This document shows, in pieces, positions 22,098 through 31,042 of a stretch of 32,401 nucleotides of DNA. The DNA comes from Terriglobia bacterium (lineage in GTDB: Bacteria > Acidobacteriota > Terriglobia > UBA7540): positions 1-32,401 of the forward strand of contig DASTAW010000012.1 in the NCBI GenBank assembly GCA_035712365.1. The letters run 5' to 3'. Positions within the stretch are counted from its first letter, which is position 1; the number at the start of each line of letters is the position of its first letter. The position numbers and the translations under genes are program-made. The notes below the pieces were generated by a model. That model was not told the origin of the DNA. It did no database searches and saw only the letters and a program-made list of their open reading frames with translations.

Positions 22098-24560
22098 TCA
22101 GCGGGAAGTCTGCCGGAGAAGACGGATTTTTTCTGCGACGTCCCGGTAATCGATGTTCTGGCTGTAAACCTCAGTAAATTTTTCCAGCGCAGCGGTGGTG
22201 TCTCCGGCTTTTTCGAAGGCCATGCCAAGGTCGTAATAGACAGCAAGTGCGCCTTCATAGTCCAAGCCGGGCGCGTCAAGCGCGCGCGCGTACCATTTTG
22301 CCGCGATGGCTGGCATCTGTTTGTCCATGAAGCAGGATGCGAGCAGAGTGCATCCCTGAAGGAAGTGCGGCCCGAAGAGCTTTGAGCCCGTCCTGTTCAC
22401 GACCTTCTGGAATTCTCCAATGGCTTCATCGAGCAGACCCATCTCACGAAATGCCACACCAAGATTATAATGCGTCTGCTCGTCATCTGCTGGCTTATCC
22501 GCAGATTCACTTTTACCGCCAAATTCATCCAGCAGCGATCGCAGTTCCGCCGCCGCGTCGTCAGGAGCGGACGAACCGCTATCCCGACTGTCTTGACTGG
22601 CGGAAGAAGCAGCCGACCTGGCCGGGTCGCAAAGGCCATGCAGAGTTGAATCCCGTTCGCGCGCCATGTTTGCGATGAGTTCAACCTTGCCATCTTCCGC
22701 TGCGGAAGCAGCAGGCGCCTGATTTCCTCGGATGGGATTCGCCGCAGATGCAGAATCTAAAAAGCGGGTCGGAAGGTCCCATTCCGCCTTTTCCCCGCCC
22801 TGTTCGCCTGTGGGTGGAGCGGACTTCAGTACATCGGTCGGTTTTGATTCGCGGCTCGCCTGATCCACCCGCCTGCGGAGTTCTGATATCTGGCTTTCTG
22901 CGGGACATTTCTTCTCAAGTTCCTCAACCGCCTTTTGTGCCTCCTGATAAAACCCGTGGCGAAGGTAAAACTCAACCTCTTCGCGGCTCTCCTCGTAATT
23001 GAAAGACGGCTTTGAAACCTCCGATTGCTCCGCACAGTTTTGTTGCGGGGCCTTCTTGGCGGAACTCTCTGGACGGAAAATCTGAGGGCCGCCGGTGGAA
23101 GACTCATCCCTCTGCGGAGACCGGAAATCGAGAGAAATCTCCTTCGGAGGAGGGACCTCCGGTCCATGCGCGCGAGCGTCCTCGGCACCTCCAGTTTGCG
23201 ATAGATCGAATTCGACCGGCTGCGCGACAGGTCCTTCCTGTATCGGCGGCAAAGAACCGGCAGGGGTACCAGCCCGTCCAGGCTGCGGTGGAGTACCTTT
23301 ATCGCCGCCAAACCGCGAGGAGGTCGCATCCCTTTCGAGAGGTGGATTAGCGCCCGCCAGCGGCGTCTGGCCGGACGGCGTCAATTCCCTGACGTGTCTC
23401 CCGAGGACCCTTTGCAGCAGGTCTTTGAAGGTTTGATTTTCCGGCTCAAGCGCTGCCAGGCGGGCGTAAGCCTGCTCTGCTTTTTCGAGCTGGTCCGATT
23501 GAACGCAGGCATCCTCCAGCGCCTTCAGGACCTCAGGAATTGCTGCCGCGTCGGACGTCTTTTCCGCTACCTCGTAGACAAGCTCGAGAATTTGGATGCA
23601 TTCCGGGCAAGACCTCCAAATTCGGAGCAGTGTCTCCATTAAAGGGCCGGTTTCGCGCCGGGCGATCAGCGTGGGAGCGGCCCGCTTCAAAACCTGGAAT
23701 GCCGACTCATACTCACCCTTCTCGATGCAGCGCGCGGTAAAATCCGCGGCGGGCGCGAAATTCGAGGGATTTGATTCCAGTACGTCGGGGAGCAATCCAC
23801 TCGCAGCGTCCAGATTGTTGGCGGCCAGGCATGATTCAAGCAGCAATCGCTTCGCCTCAGGACTGCTCTGAATTTCGGGAACGGAGCCTAAAATTTCGCC
23901 GACTTCTTTTGGCTTTTTGTCGGCCAACGCCTGGCGGGCACGGAGAAGATGGACCTCCGCGCTCTCCGGGGCCAGCTCTGCGGCCCTCTCCAGGCCTGTC
24001 CTGGATGCCGCAATGTCTCCGTTGTCGCGGGCGAGGACTGCGGCGCCCAGATAGGCCTCCACCGCCTCGCGGCCTTCCCCTGCGCGTTCAGCCGCTTGCG
24101 CTAATTGAAGGCGCAGGCTATGGTTTCTCGGGTCCAGCCGGCAAAGCTTGCGAAGGATTTCAAGGCTTTGGACATGCTGGCCCTTCCTCTCGAAAGCATC
24201 TAAGGCGCTCTTAAAGCATTCTCGTGCCTCCCGGGCCAACCCCTGGGCGGAGCTAAGTTCGGCCAACCGCAACAGGGGATCTACGCTGTCCCGGTCCAAC
24301 CTCACGATCTTCTTGTAGATGGAGATCGCTTTAAGCTTGTAACCTTCGCGCGTGTAGGCGTCCGCCAGCGTGTAAAAACATTTCAGTGCTTCCGGGACGT
24401 TGTTCTCTCTTGCGTAAAGGTCGCCAACGACATTAAGCAAAGTCAGGTCGCTGGGTTCATTTTCAAAGGCCAACTGATATTGCTTGATTGCTTTGGCGAT
24501 CTTTCCTTGCGTGATGTATCTGTTCGCTTCCTGGAGTGTTTTGGCCTTATCAAAAGCCAT
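22098..24560 (-). CDS. Large TPR-repeat protein
   Basis: The 820-residue cytoplasmic-looking protein has no signal peptide. Residues about 1-380 are at least ten tetratricopeptide-type helical repeats (AKTLQEANRYITQGKIAKAIKQ; then patterns of W/L-x-x-G-x-Y-A-x-P). A Pro/Ser/Gln-rich, probably disordered linker (about 400-530) follows, then a short helical part (EEVEFYLRHGFYQEAQKAVEELEKKCP), a second low-complexity stretch, and a final TPR block (about 690-820; THYNLGVAFREMGLLDEAIGEFQKV). TPR arrays bind other proteins; in this group such proteins often sit next to type IV pilus or greA genes, but nothing here shows the partner. greA lies divergently 242 bp away. The ATG has only a weak GAGGG upstream. 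Confidence 0.8.
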   Translation of the reverse strand: MAFDKAKTLQEANRYITQGKIAKAIKQYQLAFENEPSDLTLLNVVGDLYARENNVPEALKCFYTLADAYTREGYKLKAISIYKKIVRLDRDSVDPLLRLAELSSAQGLAREARECFKSALDAFERKGQHVQSLEILRKLCRLDPRNHSLRLQLAQAAERAGEGREAVEAYLGAAVLARDNGDIAASRTGLERAAELAPESAEVHLLRARQALADKKPKEVGEILGSVPEIQSSPEAKRLLLESCLAANNLDAASGLLPDVLESNPSNFAPAADFTARCIEKGEYESAFQVLKRAAPTLIARRETGPLMETLLRIWRSCPECIQILELVYEVAEKTSDAAAIPEVLKALEDACVQSDQLEKAEQAYARLAALEPENQTFKDLLQRVLGRHVRELTPSGQTPLAGANPPLERDATSSRFGGDKGTPPQPGRAGTPAGSLPPIQEGPVAQPVEFDLSQTGGAEDARAHGPEVPPPKEISLDFRSPQRDESSTGGPQIFRPESSAKKAPQQNCAEQSEVSKPSFNYEESREEVEFYLRHGFYQEAQKAVEELEKKCPAESQISELRRRVDQASRESKPTDVLKSAPPTGEQGGEKAEWDLPTRFLDSASAANPIRGNQAPAASAAEDGKVELIANMARERDSTLHGLCDPARSAASSASQDSRDSGSSAPDDAAAELRSLLDEFGGKSESADKPADDEQTHYNLGVAFREMGLLDEAIGEFQKVVNRTGSKLFGPHFLQGCTLLASCFMDKQMPAIAAKWYARALDAPGLDYEGALAVYYDLGMAFEKAGDTTAALEKFTEVYSQNIDYRDVAEKIRLLRQTSR

Positions 24561-24737
24561 TGAGACGGGCCCTCGCGAAAAGTGGCAACTTTTTTGAAAC
24601 TAGCATAAGGAGCTTTTTGAAGTCAACGAAACAGGGCAGGAAACGGCCGGGCGGAAACCTAAGCAACTCCTTATACTTCTGAGATTATCGTGCTCACGCC
24701 GAGGGCCCGGCGCCGATTTGCACGTGCTTTCTCATTG

Positions 24738-24767
24738 TTGCGTTTGTTGTTCATTTTTCTTTATAAT
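24738..24767 (+). promoter_or_regulatory. Likely sigma-70 promoter of greA
   Basis: A perfect TATAAT (24762-24767) is preceded at 18 nt by TTGCGT (24738-24743). Transcription would start near 24774 and give a leader of about 29 nt to the greA ATG. The region is locally AT-rich. Confidence 0.55.
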
Positions 24768-24802
24768 GAGCCGTAAGCGACGAAGTACAGGATGTTAACC
24801 AC

Positions 24803-25273
24803 ATGCCTTCATCAATCGTCCAGAAACTGCAGCAGGAAATTCAAGCCCTTGAACACGAACTGACCCACGAGTTGCCCCAGGAGTTGAAAAAGGCCCGCGC
24901 GCATGGAGACCTCAGCGAGAACGCCGAGTACATCATGGCCAAGCAGCGGCAGGACTTTGTTGGCGCCCGCCTCGCTCAGCTCAAGAAGCGCATGGCGGAC
25001 CTCTCACTGGTCAACGTCAATAACATACCGAAGGACCGCATCGCCTTTGGCTCGCAGGTCGTTCTATATGACGTTGACAGGGAAGTCGAGATCAATTACC
25101 GGCTGGTGACAAGCGAGGAATCCGACGTCGGTAAGGGATGGATTTCCACCACCTCTCCGATCGGCAGGAGCCTGATGGGCAAGAAGGTTGGCGATGAAGT
25201 GAGCGTGAGCACTCCAAACGGGGTTCGCGAGTTCGAGATTCGTTCTGTCCTCACCATCCACGAGCAGAATTGA
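24803..25273 (+). CDS. greA: Transcription elongation factor GreA
   Basis: GreA enters the secondary channel of RNA polymerase and stimulates cleavage of backtracked transcripts. The 156-residue protein (family about 158) has an N-terminal antiparallel coiled coil with the tip ARAHGDLSENAEY (32-44), whose Asp and Glu hold the catalytic Mg. Its C-terminal FKBP-like domain ends with SPIGRSLMGKKVGDE and a terminal beta strand. The first residues lack the common M-x-x-x-x-L-T-x-x-G segment, being SSIVQKLQQEIQALEHEL instead, so the coiled coil begins slightly differently from E. coli GreA. It is monocistronic, with its own promoter, and converges on the M48 protease gene 41 bp away. Confidence 0.93.
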   Translation: MPSSIVQKLQQEIQALEHELTHELPQELKKARAHGDLSENAEYIMAKQRQDFVGARLAQLKKRMADLSLVNVNNIPKDRIAFGSQVVLYDVDREVEINYRLVTSEESDVGKGWISTTSPIGRSLMGKKVGDEVSVSTPNGVREFEIRSVLTIHEQN

Positions 25274-25314
25274 GAGGGCGGCTTCCGGCCTTAAATCGTA
25301 ACGGCCGTAGAGCG

Positions 25315-26358
25315 CTAATCGCGACGTTTTAGGACAGGGGGTTTGTCATCCGTCGAGGTCTGGCCGCCGCTGGTGTCTGGCGGTTGGCCGGTTTTCGGTT
25401 CACGCCTCTCAAGAGTCGGCCGGTTACTGTTACTGGCCGATTCGATTTTCTTCATCCTGCCGAGAACGTCATTCAACCGCTCCTGGACGCTCTGAAATTC
25501 TGAATCTGACAGCAGGTATTCCGGAAGGGCCGGTAGAACGGTTTTGATCTCCTTTTCGGCATTAATAATGCGGTCCTGTGTTGGCGGATGATCCATAAAA
25601 ACACCGGCGACGCTACCGGGAGTCCTTCTCCCCTCCTGAATAATTTTTGCGAACATGGAAAGATAGGCGTTCGGGTCATACCCTGCTTTCCACATATACT
25701 GCAACCCAAGAAAGTCCGCCTGCTGCTCGTCACTCCTGCTGAATTTGAGAAAAGCGAGCGGGACACCCAGGTTCATCGCTTCTGAAACCCCGATGTAGAC
25801 GGGATAGGACATCGGCGTAAAGATCAGCGGAAGCATGGCGTACTGCAGCAGAGTCTGCTTGGTTGCATCTGAGGCCCAATGGCGGCACGCCACGTGGGCC
25901 GTCTCATGCGCCAGCACGCCGGCGAGCTCTGCTTCGCTCCCCGCTGCGTGCAGCAGGCCGGTATTGACATATATAATGCCGCCGGGAAGGGTAAACGCGT
26001 TGATTTCGGGCGAGTCAATCACTCTGACGGTGATGGGAATCTTGGCATCCGAACTCCGGGCGATGTTCTGCGCGACGCGGTTTACGTATTCCGTGATGAC
26101 AGGGTCCTTGACGAGCTTAGCGGTGCGGTTAATTTGCTCAGCATATTTTAGTCCGATCGCAATTTCTTTCTGTTCTGAGATGATGCTGCGATGAGCAACA
26201 TTCCTCTGTCCGATGCAATACACGTCGTCCATCTTGTTGCTGGCGTCCGAACAGGGCCGCACAGCCGCGGTATCCGCCGCGGACACGGAAATCACCCCAC
26301 AGACGAGGAAAGCCGCCAATCCGAAGGAAACAAGACGCATTCTTCTGGTCGCTACCAT
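25315..26358 (-). CDS. Exported M48-family zinc metalloprotease
   Basis: The 347-residue protein has a signal peptide (about 8-28) and an M48 (Ste24/HtpX/BepA-type) peptidase domain. The zinc motif HETAH is at 151-155, with E211 in SRSDEQQADFLG as third ligand and Asp215 (E-x-x-x-D) as in the family. The preceding INAFTLPGGIIYVNTGLL is the usual substrate-groove strand. Members of this class, such as BepA and LoiP, act in the periplasm on misassembled outer-membrane proteins. There is no C-terminal TPR domain as in BepA; instead, a low-complexity Ser/Thr/Pro tail ends in Lys/Arg. Several Cys residues (20, 36, 48) lie at the N-terminus; the latter two may form a disulphide. The start at 26358 follows AAGG; the second ATG at 26340 would shorten the signal peptide. 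Confidence 0.88.
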   Translation of the reverse strand: MVATRRMRLVSFGLAAFLVCGVISVSAADTAAVRPCSDASNKMDDVYCIGQRNVAHRSIISEQKEIAIGLKYAEQINRTAKLVKDPVITEYVNRVAQNIARSSDAKIPITVRVIDSPEINAFTLPGGIIYVNTGLLHAAGSEAELAGVLAHETAHVACRHWASDATKQTLLQYAMLPLIFTPMSYPVYIGVSEAMNLGVPLAFLKFSRSDEQQADFLGLQYMWKAGYDPNAYLSMFAKIIQEGRRTPGSVAGVFMDHPPTQDRIINAEKEIKTVLPALPEYLLSDSEFQSVQERLNDVLGRMKKIESASNSNRPTLERREPKTGQPPDTSGGQTSTDDKPPVLKRRD

Positions 26359-26449
26359 CTGCCTTGGTCTACCCCTTTCTTGAGATGATCAATTGTCATT
26401 CAAGGTTATCTGGCAGATTTTCAGCCCGTTCCGGCGACCCCCGAGCAGT

Positions 26450-26470
26450 CCAGGGCCATTCGGTCCCTGG
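26450..26470. repeat. Hairpin upstream of the M48 gene
   Basis: CCAGGG (26450-26455) pairs with CCCTGG (26465-26470) across a 9-nt loop. It is followed by tcg and CAGAC, the same junction seen in the family A repeats, and by CTGG/CCAG, so it may be a strongly diverged relative. It also lies downstream of the gene at 26621-27184. Confidence 0.35.
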
Positions 26471-26620
26471 TCGCAGACTGGGTTAACCAGGGTGCGGGGC
26501 AAAGGTCAGGAGGAGCAAGACCATGCGTGAAGGTTTTGACGAAGGTGCGACTCCAAACCTGTGCAGCCTGCAAGGCCCAAAAGGCAGCGTTCTGCCTGGC
26601 AGACGGCCTTCGGAGTGTTC

Positions 26621-27184
26621 TCAGGGAACTGCGATCTTTTTCGCGATATCGTTAAAGATGTTGACAAGGCTCCGGAACACAGCGGTCACGGACTTGGGCA
26701 GGTACTGAGGAAGAGAGTTCAACATACTTTCAGCCCAACCGGTATTCCACCCATAGGACACAGCCCAGGCGTCGCGCTCGTTCCACACATTCCTCAGCTT
26801 GCCCCAGTAATGGTTCCGGGCGGTCATCATCCCGGACTCCAGGGTCGCGGCCTCGGCAGAGATCCTAAATTCCGGAGGCGGTTCGGCAGGCAGAGGACTT
26901 GCCGGCGAATAACGCGTTTGAATCCGCTGGACGGCCACGTCCCAGTAAGCGCGCGCAACAAGCCTCTCATGTTGCATTCTTTTCCGGTCCAGGTTCCGGT
27001 TGTGGTCGTAGAATGATGGCGGGGGATCAGCGGACAATCGCACAACCGGGCGCGTCGAGCGGGAAACAAACAGCCCGGCGAGAATCAGGACCAGCGCCCA
27101 TTTCCACCAGCCCGACGGCTTCGACTTGGGACGCTCGATGAGGAGATAGTCGGCGGCAATGTCCAGGGAATTCGCGTGCTTCAT
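26621..27184 (-). CDS. Hypothetical protein with one membrane segment
   Basis: The 187-residue protein begins with a polar stretch, then a single hydrophobic segment (about 26-41, WWKWALVLILAGLFVS), so it is probably anchored with most of it outside the cytoplasm. The rest has a Pro-rich stretch (SPASPLPAEPPPEF), many Arg and aromatic residues (HNRNLDRKRMQHERLVARAYWDVAVQ, then NHYWGKLRNVWNERDAWAVSYGW) and an amphipathic C-terminal helix. I recognise no family. The ribosome site before the ATG is weak. It stands alone between two gaps of several hundred bases, and its codon use looks like that of its neighbours. Confidence 0.6.
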   Translation of the reverse strand: MKHANSLDIAADYLLIERPKSKPSGWWKWALVLILAGLFVSRSTRPVVRLSADPPPSFYDHNRNLDRKRMQHERLVARAYWDVAVQRIQTRYSPASPLPAEPPPEFRISAEAATLESGMMTARNHYWGKLRNVWNERDAWAVSYGWNTGWAESMLNSLPQYLPKSVTAVFRSLVNIFNDIAKKIAVP

Positions 27185-27602
27185 TTGAGATGAATCTACA
27201 CGCTATGCTCCACGATAAGCAATAGGCCGTCAGTTCCATTTACATCGAAGCGACGTTCAAAACCTGTAAATAACTTAGAGCCAAAAACTGCCACTCTTGA
27301 ATTTTCCGCCACCGTGGTCAGCGTTGGCCTGGCCAATCGGCTAAGCGCCACGGCCACATACCCTTAGCGGCAGAGCGCCAGCACAAGCACCAAACTCATT
27401 GCTTCGATTTCACGCTCCATATTTACTCTTGATCCGAAGCGAAATTTCGCCGTTTGCTGAGTTACTCTCTTGCAAATTGGGCGGTGCTATTCAAAGGGCC
27501 AAACGCCCGCGCGGTGACAGTCCGGCGAAAACTTCATCCAATCTCTGTTCAGCTTGATAAGCTTATTAAAGCCTTAACTATTTGAAGAGAGAGGGGCCCA
27601 TC
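27185..27602. other. Gap between divergent genes with a 12-bp palindrome
   Basis: No gene is supported. It contains the perfect palindrome GCGAAATTTCGC (27439-27450), a plausible operator for a dimeric regulator, and the near-palindrome AGCTTGATAAGCT (27551-27563). It should carry the promoters of both flanking genes, but no clear hexamer pair stands out. Confidence 0.45.
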
Positions 27603-28715
27603 ATGAAAGCTATCGCCATTATTCCGGGAACCAAGGAAGCCAACATCATCCAGCGCCCCGAACCCAGGCTTGGCGCTCCAGACGAGATCAAGCTGAGAGT
27701 GCTGCGGGTTGGGATCTGCGGGACCGACCGCGAGGAAGCATCCGGCGGCAGGGCCGACGCGCCGCCCGGACAAAAAGATCTGGTGATCGGGCACGAAATG
27801 TTCGGACAGGTGGAGGAAGTCGGAACTCAGGTGCAATCCGTTCAGCCAGGTGACTTCGGGTGTTTTACAGTCCGGCGCGGCTGCGGCAACTGCGGGGCCT
27901 GTTTGAACAACCGCAGCGATATGTGCTCAACCGGAGACTATACGGAGCGCGGTATCAAGCAGCGCGACGGCTACGAAACCGAACTGGTCATCGACCAGTT
28001 ACGATACTTTGTCAAGGTCCCCAGGGAGCAGGCGCCGCTAGGCGTCCTTTCAGAACCCACTTCCGTTGCCGAAAAGGCCATCGATGAAGCCCTCGCCGTG
28101 CAGACGGTCCGCATCCCTAACATCCCGGACGCCCAGAAATGGCTGCAAGGCAAACAGGTTCTGGTGGCCGGATTGGGCCCCGTGGGACTGCTGGCTGCCG
28201 TCGCGCTCAGGCTCCGGGGAGCCGAGGTGCTGGGACTCGATATCGTGGACGCCGACAGCTTGCGGCCCCGCATCCTTCAGCAACTGGGCGGCAGGTATGT
28301 TGATGGCCGCCAGACAAGGCCCTCGGCATTGGACGACGTCTACGGACAGATTGATATGATCTTCGAGGCCACCGGGATTGCCCGGGTGGAGTTTGACCTG
28401 CTCGGCGCCCTGGGTATCAACGGGGTTTATGTCTTGACAGGAATTCCGGGCGGAGATCGCCCCCTGCAACTTGATGGAGCGGTCCTGATGCGCCAGCTCG
28501 TGCTCCGCAACCAGGTGATGATTGGAAGCGTAAACGCCAGCCGAAAGCATTTTGAAATGGCGGTGGAGGACCTCGGGAAGGCTTATAAGACCTGGGGGAA
28601 AACCATGGAGCAAATCATCACCCATGTGGTGCCCTACGCGGACTTCGCCCAGGTGCTTGAAAAACATCCCGACAACGAAATCAAGGCCGTGGTGGAGTGG
28701 AGCAAACCGAATTGA
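27603..28715 (+). CDS. Glucose 1-dehydrogenase-like zinc enzyme
   Basis: The 370-residue medium-chain dehydrogenase resembles archaeal-type glucose dehydrogenases, which oxidise D-glucose or D-galactose with NAD(P)+ to the lactone. The catalytic zinc site is visible in VGICGTDRE (Cys39) and GHE (64-65). The structural zinc Cys residues are C94, C97, C100 and C108. The stretch DYTERGIKQRDGYETELV and FVKVP follow in family order. The Rossmann motif is GLGPVGLLA near 185-193, and the C-terminal Glu_dehyd_C-type region contains MIGSVNASRKHFEMAVEDL. The start at 27603 is preferred to the TTG at 27582 because AGAGAGGGG lies just upstream. The next gene begins 4 bp after its stop, so the two form an operon. 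A role in a non-phosphorylated sugar pathway is inferred. Confidence 0.88.
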   Translation: MKAIAIIPGTKEANIIQRPEPRLGAPDEIKLRVLRVGICGTDREEASGGRADAPPGQKDLVIGHEMFGQVEEVGTQVQSVQPGDFGCFTVRRGCGNCGACLNNRSDMCSTGDYTERGIKQRDGYETELVIDQLRYFVKVPREQAPLGVLSEPTSVAEKAIDEALAVQTVRIPNIPDAQKWLQGKQVLVAGLGPVGLLAAVALRLRGAEVLGLDIVDADSLRPRILQQLGGRYVDGRQTRPSALDDVYGQIDMIFEATGIARVEFDLLGALGINGVYVLTGIPGGDRPLQLDGAVLMRQLVLRNQVMIGSVNASRKHFEMAVEDLGKAYKTWGKTMEQIITHVVPYADFAQVLEKHPDNEIKAVVEWSKPN

Positions 28716-28719
28716 CTCG

Positions 28720-29175
28720 ATGAGAGTGTGGGTTTTCAAAATCAATACGAAGCGTGGATGGCGGTTCGACCAGTATTTCCGGTCAAGGTCCCGCGGCATC
28801 TACCCCATGGGCGACGAAGGCTGGATCAAGAGCTCATCCAGCCTCCGCTACCTGCGAGAGGAGGTGAAACGCGGCGACCTGTTCCTCTGCTATGAGACCG
28901 ACCACAAGGAGTTGCGAGGCGTGGCGCGCGCGGCTTCAAACGGGCGCGACGTCGGAATGGGATCGCTGATCGACTTCTGCCCGCCGGCCCGGGCCGTGCG
29001 CCTCCGGAACCCTCTCAAGCGCCGCCCCGATCTCGACCATATCCTGGCGTTCACGCCGCATCGCGGCCGAGGCACCGTGCAAAAAATTGATCGCGATGAG
29101 TTCGCGCGCCTGAAGCGAATCATGTTGAGCAGGAATCCCGCCCAGGCTCGCGATCTGCGCCGCATTCTGGCGTAA
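28720..29175 (+). CDS. Small PUA/EVE-like domain protein
   Basis: The 151-residue protein from the ATG at 28720 begins MRVWVFKINTKRGWRFDQYF and has the compact alpha/beta layout of EVE/PUA-like domains: an N-terminal strand with W-V-F-K, later REEVKRGDLFLCYETDHKELRGVA and a basic C-terminus (RIMLSRNPAQARDLRRI). EVE domains bind modified bases or RNA and occur in some defence proteins. The resemblance is by strand pattern and is not certain. The gene starts 4 bp after the glucose-dehydrogenase stop, with no strong ribosome site of its own, so translation is likely coupled. The functional link between the two is unclear, and this may be an operon passenger. Confidence 0.55.
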   Translation: MRVWVFKINTKRGWRFDQYFRSRSRGIYPMGDEGWIKSSSSLRYLREEVKRGDLFLCYETDHKELRGVARAASNGRDVGMGSLIDFCPPARAVRLRNPLKRRPDLDHILAFTPHRGRGTVQKIDRDEFARLKRIMLSRNPAQARDLRRILA

Positions 29176-29380
29176 TTTGCGAGCGCCCGATCGACGGCTA
29201 TCTTCTGTCAGAACGCGACGAGCATCAGACGGCGGACAAGTGGGAGGCCGTCCTGCAGCTTCCAGCAACGCAGTGGAAAGCCGCTGCAAGTCTCGAGTGC
29301 AAACCGAGCATCGGGCCTTTCTGCGCCAGACTCCCTGAGATGCGCAAGTTTCAGACCCTGAGCATCGCTGACCCTCGAAC

Positions 29381-29719
29381 CTACGAATGCGCTACGGGCT
29401 GCGACACCGGCGCCGCGGCGGGCGCTGGAGGGCTCACATCTCGCTGCTCAGGCCCCAAAGGCATCACGATCCAGGCAACGATGTAGGCAACGAGACCACC
29501 GCCTCCCAGGAACAGCGCTGCCAGCCAGATCAGGCGCACGAGTGTCGGATCAACGTCCAGGTACTCGGCGAACCCGCCGCAGACGCCCGCAATCTTCTGG
29601 TCCGTGCGCGAGCGCATGAGTTTCCTCGCCGGCCTCACGGGCGGATGCATTTCGGTGCCGCACTGAGAGCAGAAATTGACTGCCAGGGAATATTCTTTTC
29701 CACATTTCGGGCAAAACAT
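29381..29719 (-). CDS. Zinc-ribbon plus PspC-domain membrane protein
   Basis: The 112-residue protein starts [11 protein letters not shown] (ATG at 29719; GGAGGAG 6 nt upstream, so the longer frame to 29758 is rejected). A zinc ribbon with two C-x-x-C pairs (FCPKCG, FCSQCG) at about 2-22 is followed by a basic linker and a PspC domain (about 32-95): [35 protein letters not shown], then one hydrophobic segment ([18 protein letters not shown]). PspC proteins sit in the inner membrane and modulate the phage-shock or envelope-stress response by binding PspB/PspA-type partners. No other psp gene is visible nearby. The tail is Ala/Pro-rich. The gene is divergent from the HAMP protein gene. Confidence 0.85.
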   Translation of the reverse strand: MFCPKCGKEYSLAVNFCSQCGTEMHPPVRPARKLMRSRTDQKIAGVCGGFAEYLDVDPTLVRLIWLAALFLGGGGLVAYIVAWIVMPLGPEQRDVSPPAPAAAPVSQPVAHS

Positions 29720-29977
29720 GGCAACTCCTCCGTTTTTTCGTGGGGACCCAACCTTCATTTAATTATACGCGCTTGGCGCGTGGGAAGTTCCCGTGGGAAC
29801 GACCGCCCTCATCGAGGCTAAGGCTCCCCACCAAAGAACAAAAACCAGACCGCTTCCTATGCCGCGGTGATTTCAGGTAAGATGCTGATGATTGGCCCAC
29901 GCCGGGCCTCCTTCCTTGAAATGGGCGCATAGGCGAATGCCAGTTGGATCGCCAGATCGGACCACGGAGACTGCACG

Positions 29978-30961
29978 ATGGATTGGAGATACCAGCGGCT
30001 GCCACGGGTTTTTGCCCGGTCCAGGTCTATGCGCCGCAGGGTCGCGTACAGTCTCGGCATCGTCCGTCTGATTCTGGTTCCCGTCCTCCTGCTGGCCGTC
30101 TATTACCTGTTCAGAATGGGCTGGATTGTGGATCGCATTGTGAGCGTGGACGCCTCGGTTGCCATGCAGGCGGAGCGCGCTTCTATTGTGATGCTCGACG
30201 CGCAGCAGAGCCAGCGGAACTACTTCCTGCTCCACGATCAGCAAGACCTCAAAGCCAGCCAGCAAACCGTTGAGAACCTCCGCAAGATGATCCAGCGGCT
30301 TGGCAAGATACAGGCCCAGGAAGCTCCCTCGATCAAAAAGATGCTGGCCGATCTGGAAGCCTACCAGCAGGGACTGGGCAAGGCATCCGAACGCATCAGC
30401 GAAGCTGGCCAGCCCAGGATTGACCGGCTTCGCAGCGCCGTATCAGCCTACGAGCAGGATTTGAACGACATCCTCCATGGGGCGCGCCAGCAAAGCAGGG
30501 CCGCTCTGGTTCGGCAGTTGCACGACCGCACCAGCCTGTTTGACTCCGAGATCGCAGCCGCAGGAAGCGAGGACCCCGTCCTGCTGTCCATCTCAGTGGA
30601 CCTGCAGAATTCAGCGCAGTCGTTTCTGACCGGTGCGGCGGGGCTGGAGCGGCGAAGCTGGAACCGGGTCGAGCGGGACCACGACGACGCCCGCGACCTG
30701 ATGCGCCGCGCCGAATGGGTCCTGGGCAGCGTCTCCCTGCTGGTTTTGCTGATCAGCATCTGGGTCAGTTACGTCCTCCCCAAGGAAGTGGTGCAGCCGT
30801 TGCACGACCTCAAAGCGGCGGTGGACCACGCCGCAGCCGGCAACTACGAAATTGAATTCGACGTGCAGGGGAAAGGCGAGGTCGCCGAACTCGCCAACAG
30901 CGTCCGAAACCTGATTGCCCACGTCCGCGAGAAGAAGATCGATCAGGACATTTCCTCCTGA
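29978..30961 (+). CDS. HAMP-domain membrane sensor without an output domain
   Basis: The 327-residue protein has TM1 at about 28-50 (RLILVPVLLLAVYYLFRMG), then about 190 residues of extracytoplasmic helices that resemble CHASE3 or four-helix-bundle sensors (ASIVMLDAQQSQRNYFLLHDQQDL). TM2 lies at about 246-266 (LGSVSLLVLLISIWVSYVL), followed by a HAMP domain at about 268-318 (P-K-E-V-V-Q-P-L-H-D-L-K, then GKGEVAELANSVRNL). It stops soon after HAMP: no methyl-accepting, kinase or cyclase domain follows in any frame before bacterioferritin. It may work with a separate partner or be a truncated receptor. GGAG lies 8 nt before the ATG. It is followed on the same strand 81 bp later by bfr. Confidence 0.75.
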   Translation: MDWRYQRLPRVFARSRSMRRRVAYSLGIVRLILVPVLLLAVYYLFRMGWIVDRIVSVDASVAMQAERASIVMLDAQQSQRNYFLLHDQQDLKASQQTVENLRKMIQRLGKIQAQEAPSIKKMLADLEAYQQGLGKASERISEAGQPRIDRLRSAVSAYEQDLNDILHGARQQSRAALVRQLHDRTSLFDSEIAAAGSEDPVLLSISVDLQNSAQSFLTGAAGLERRSWNRVERDHDDARDLMRRAEWVLGSVSLLVLLISIWVSYVLPKEVVQPLHDLKAAVDHAAAGNYEIEFDVQGKGEVAELANSVRNLIAHVREKKIDQDISS

Positions 30962-30962
30962 C

Positions 30963-30975
30963 GCCGGCTTCCGGC
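30963..30975 (+). terminator. Short hairpin after the HAMP-protein gene
   Basis: GCCGG, loop ctt, CCGGC forms a 5-bp stem directly after the stop codon. There is no T tract, so any terminator activity would be weak. Confidence 0.3.
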
Positions 30976-31042
30976 AATCGAAACGCTCTGGATGCGCCCT
31001 GCAAAACTTGATAGATTATCTGGTGAAAGGAGAACATTCCAC

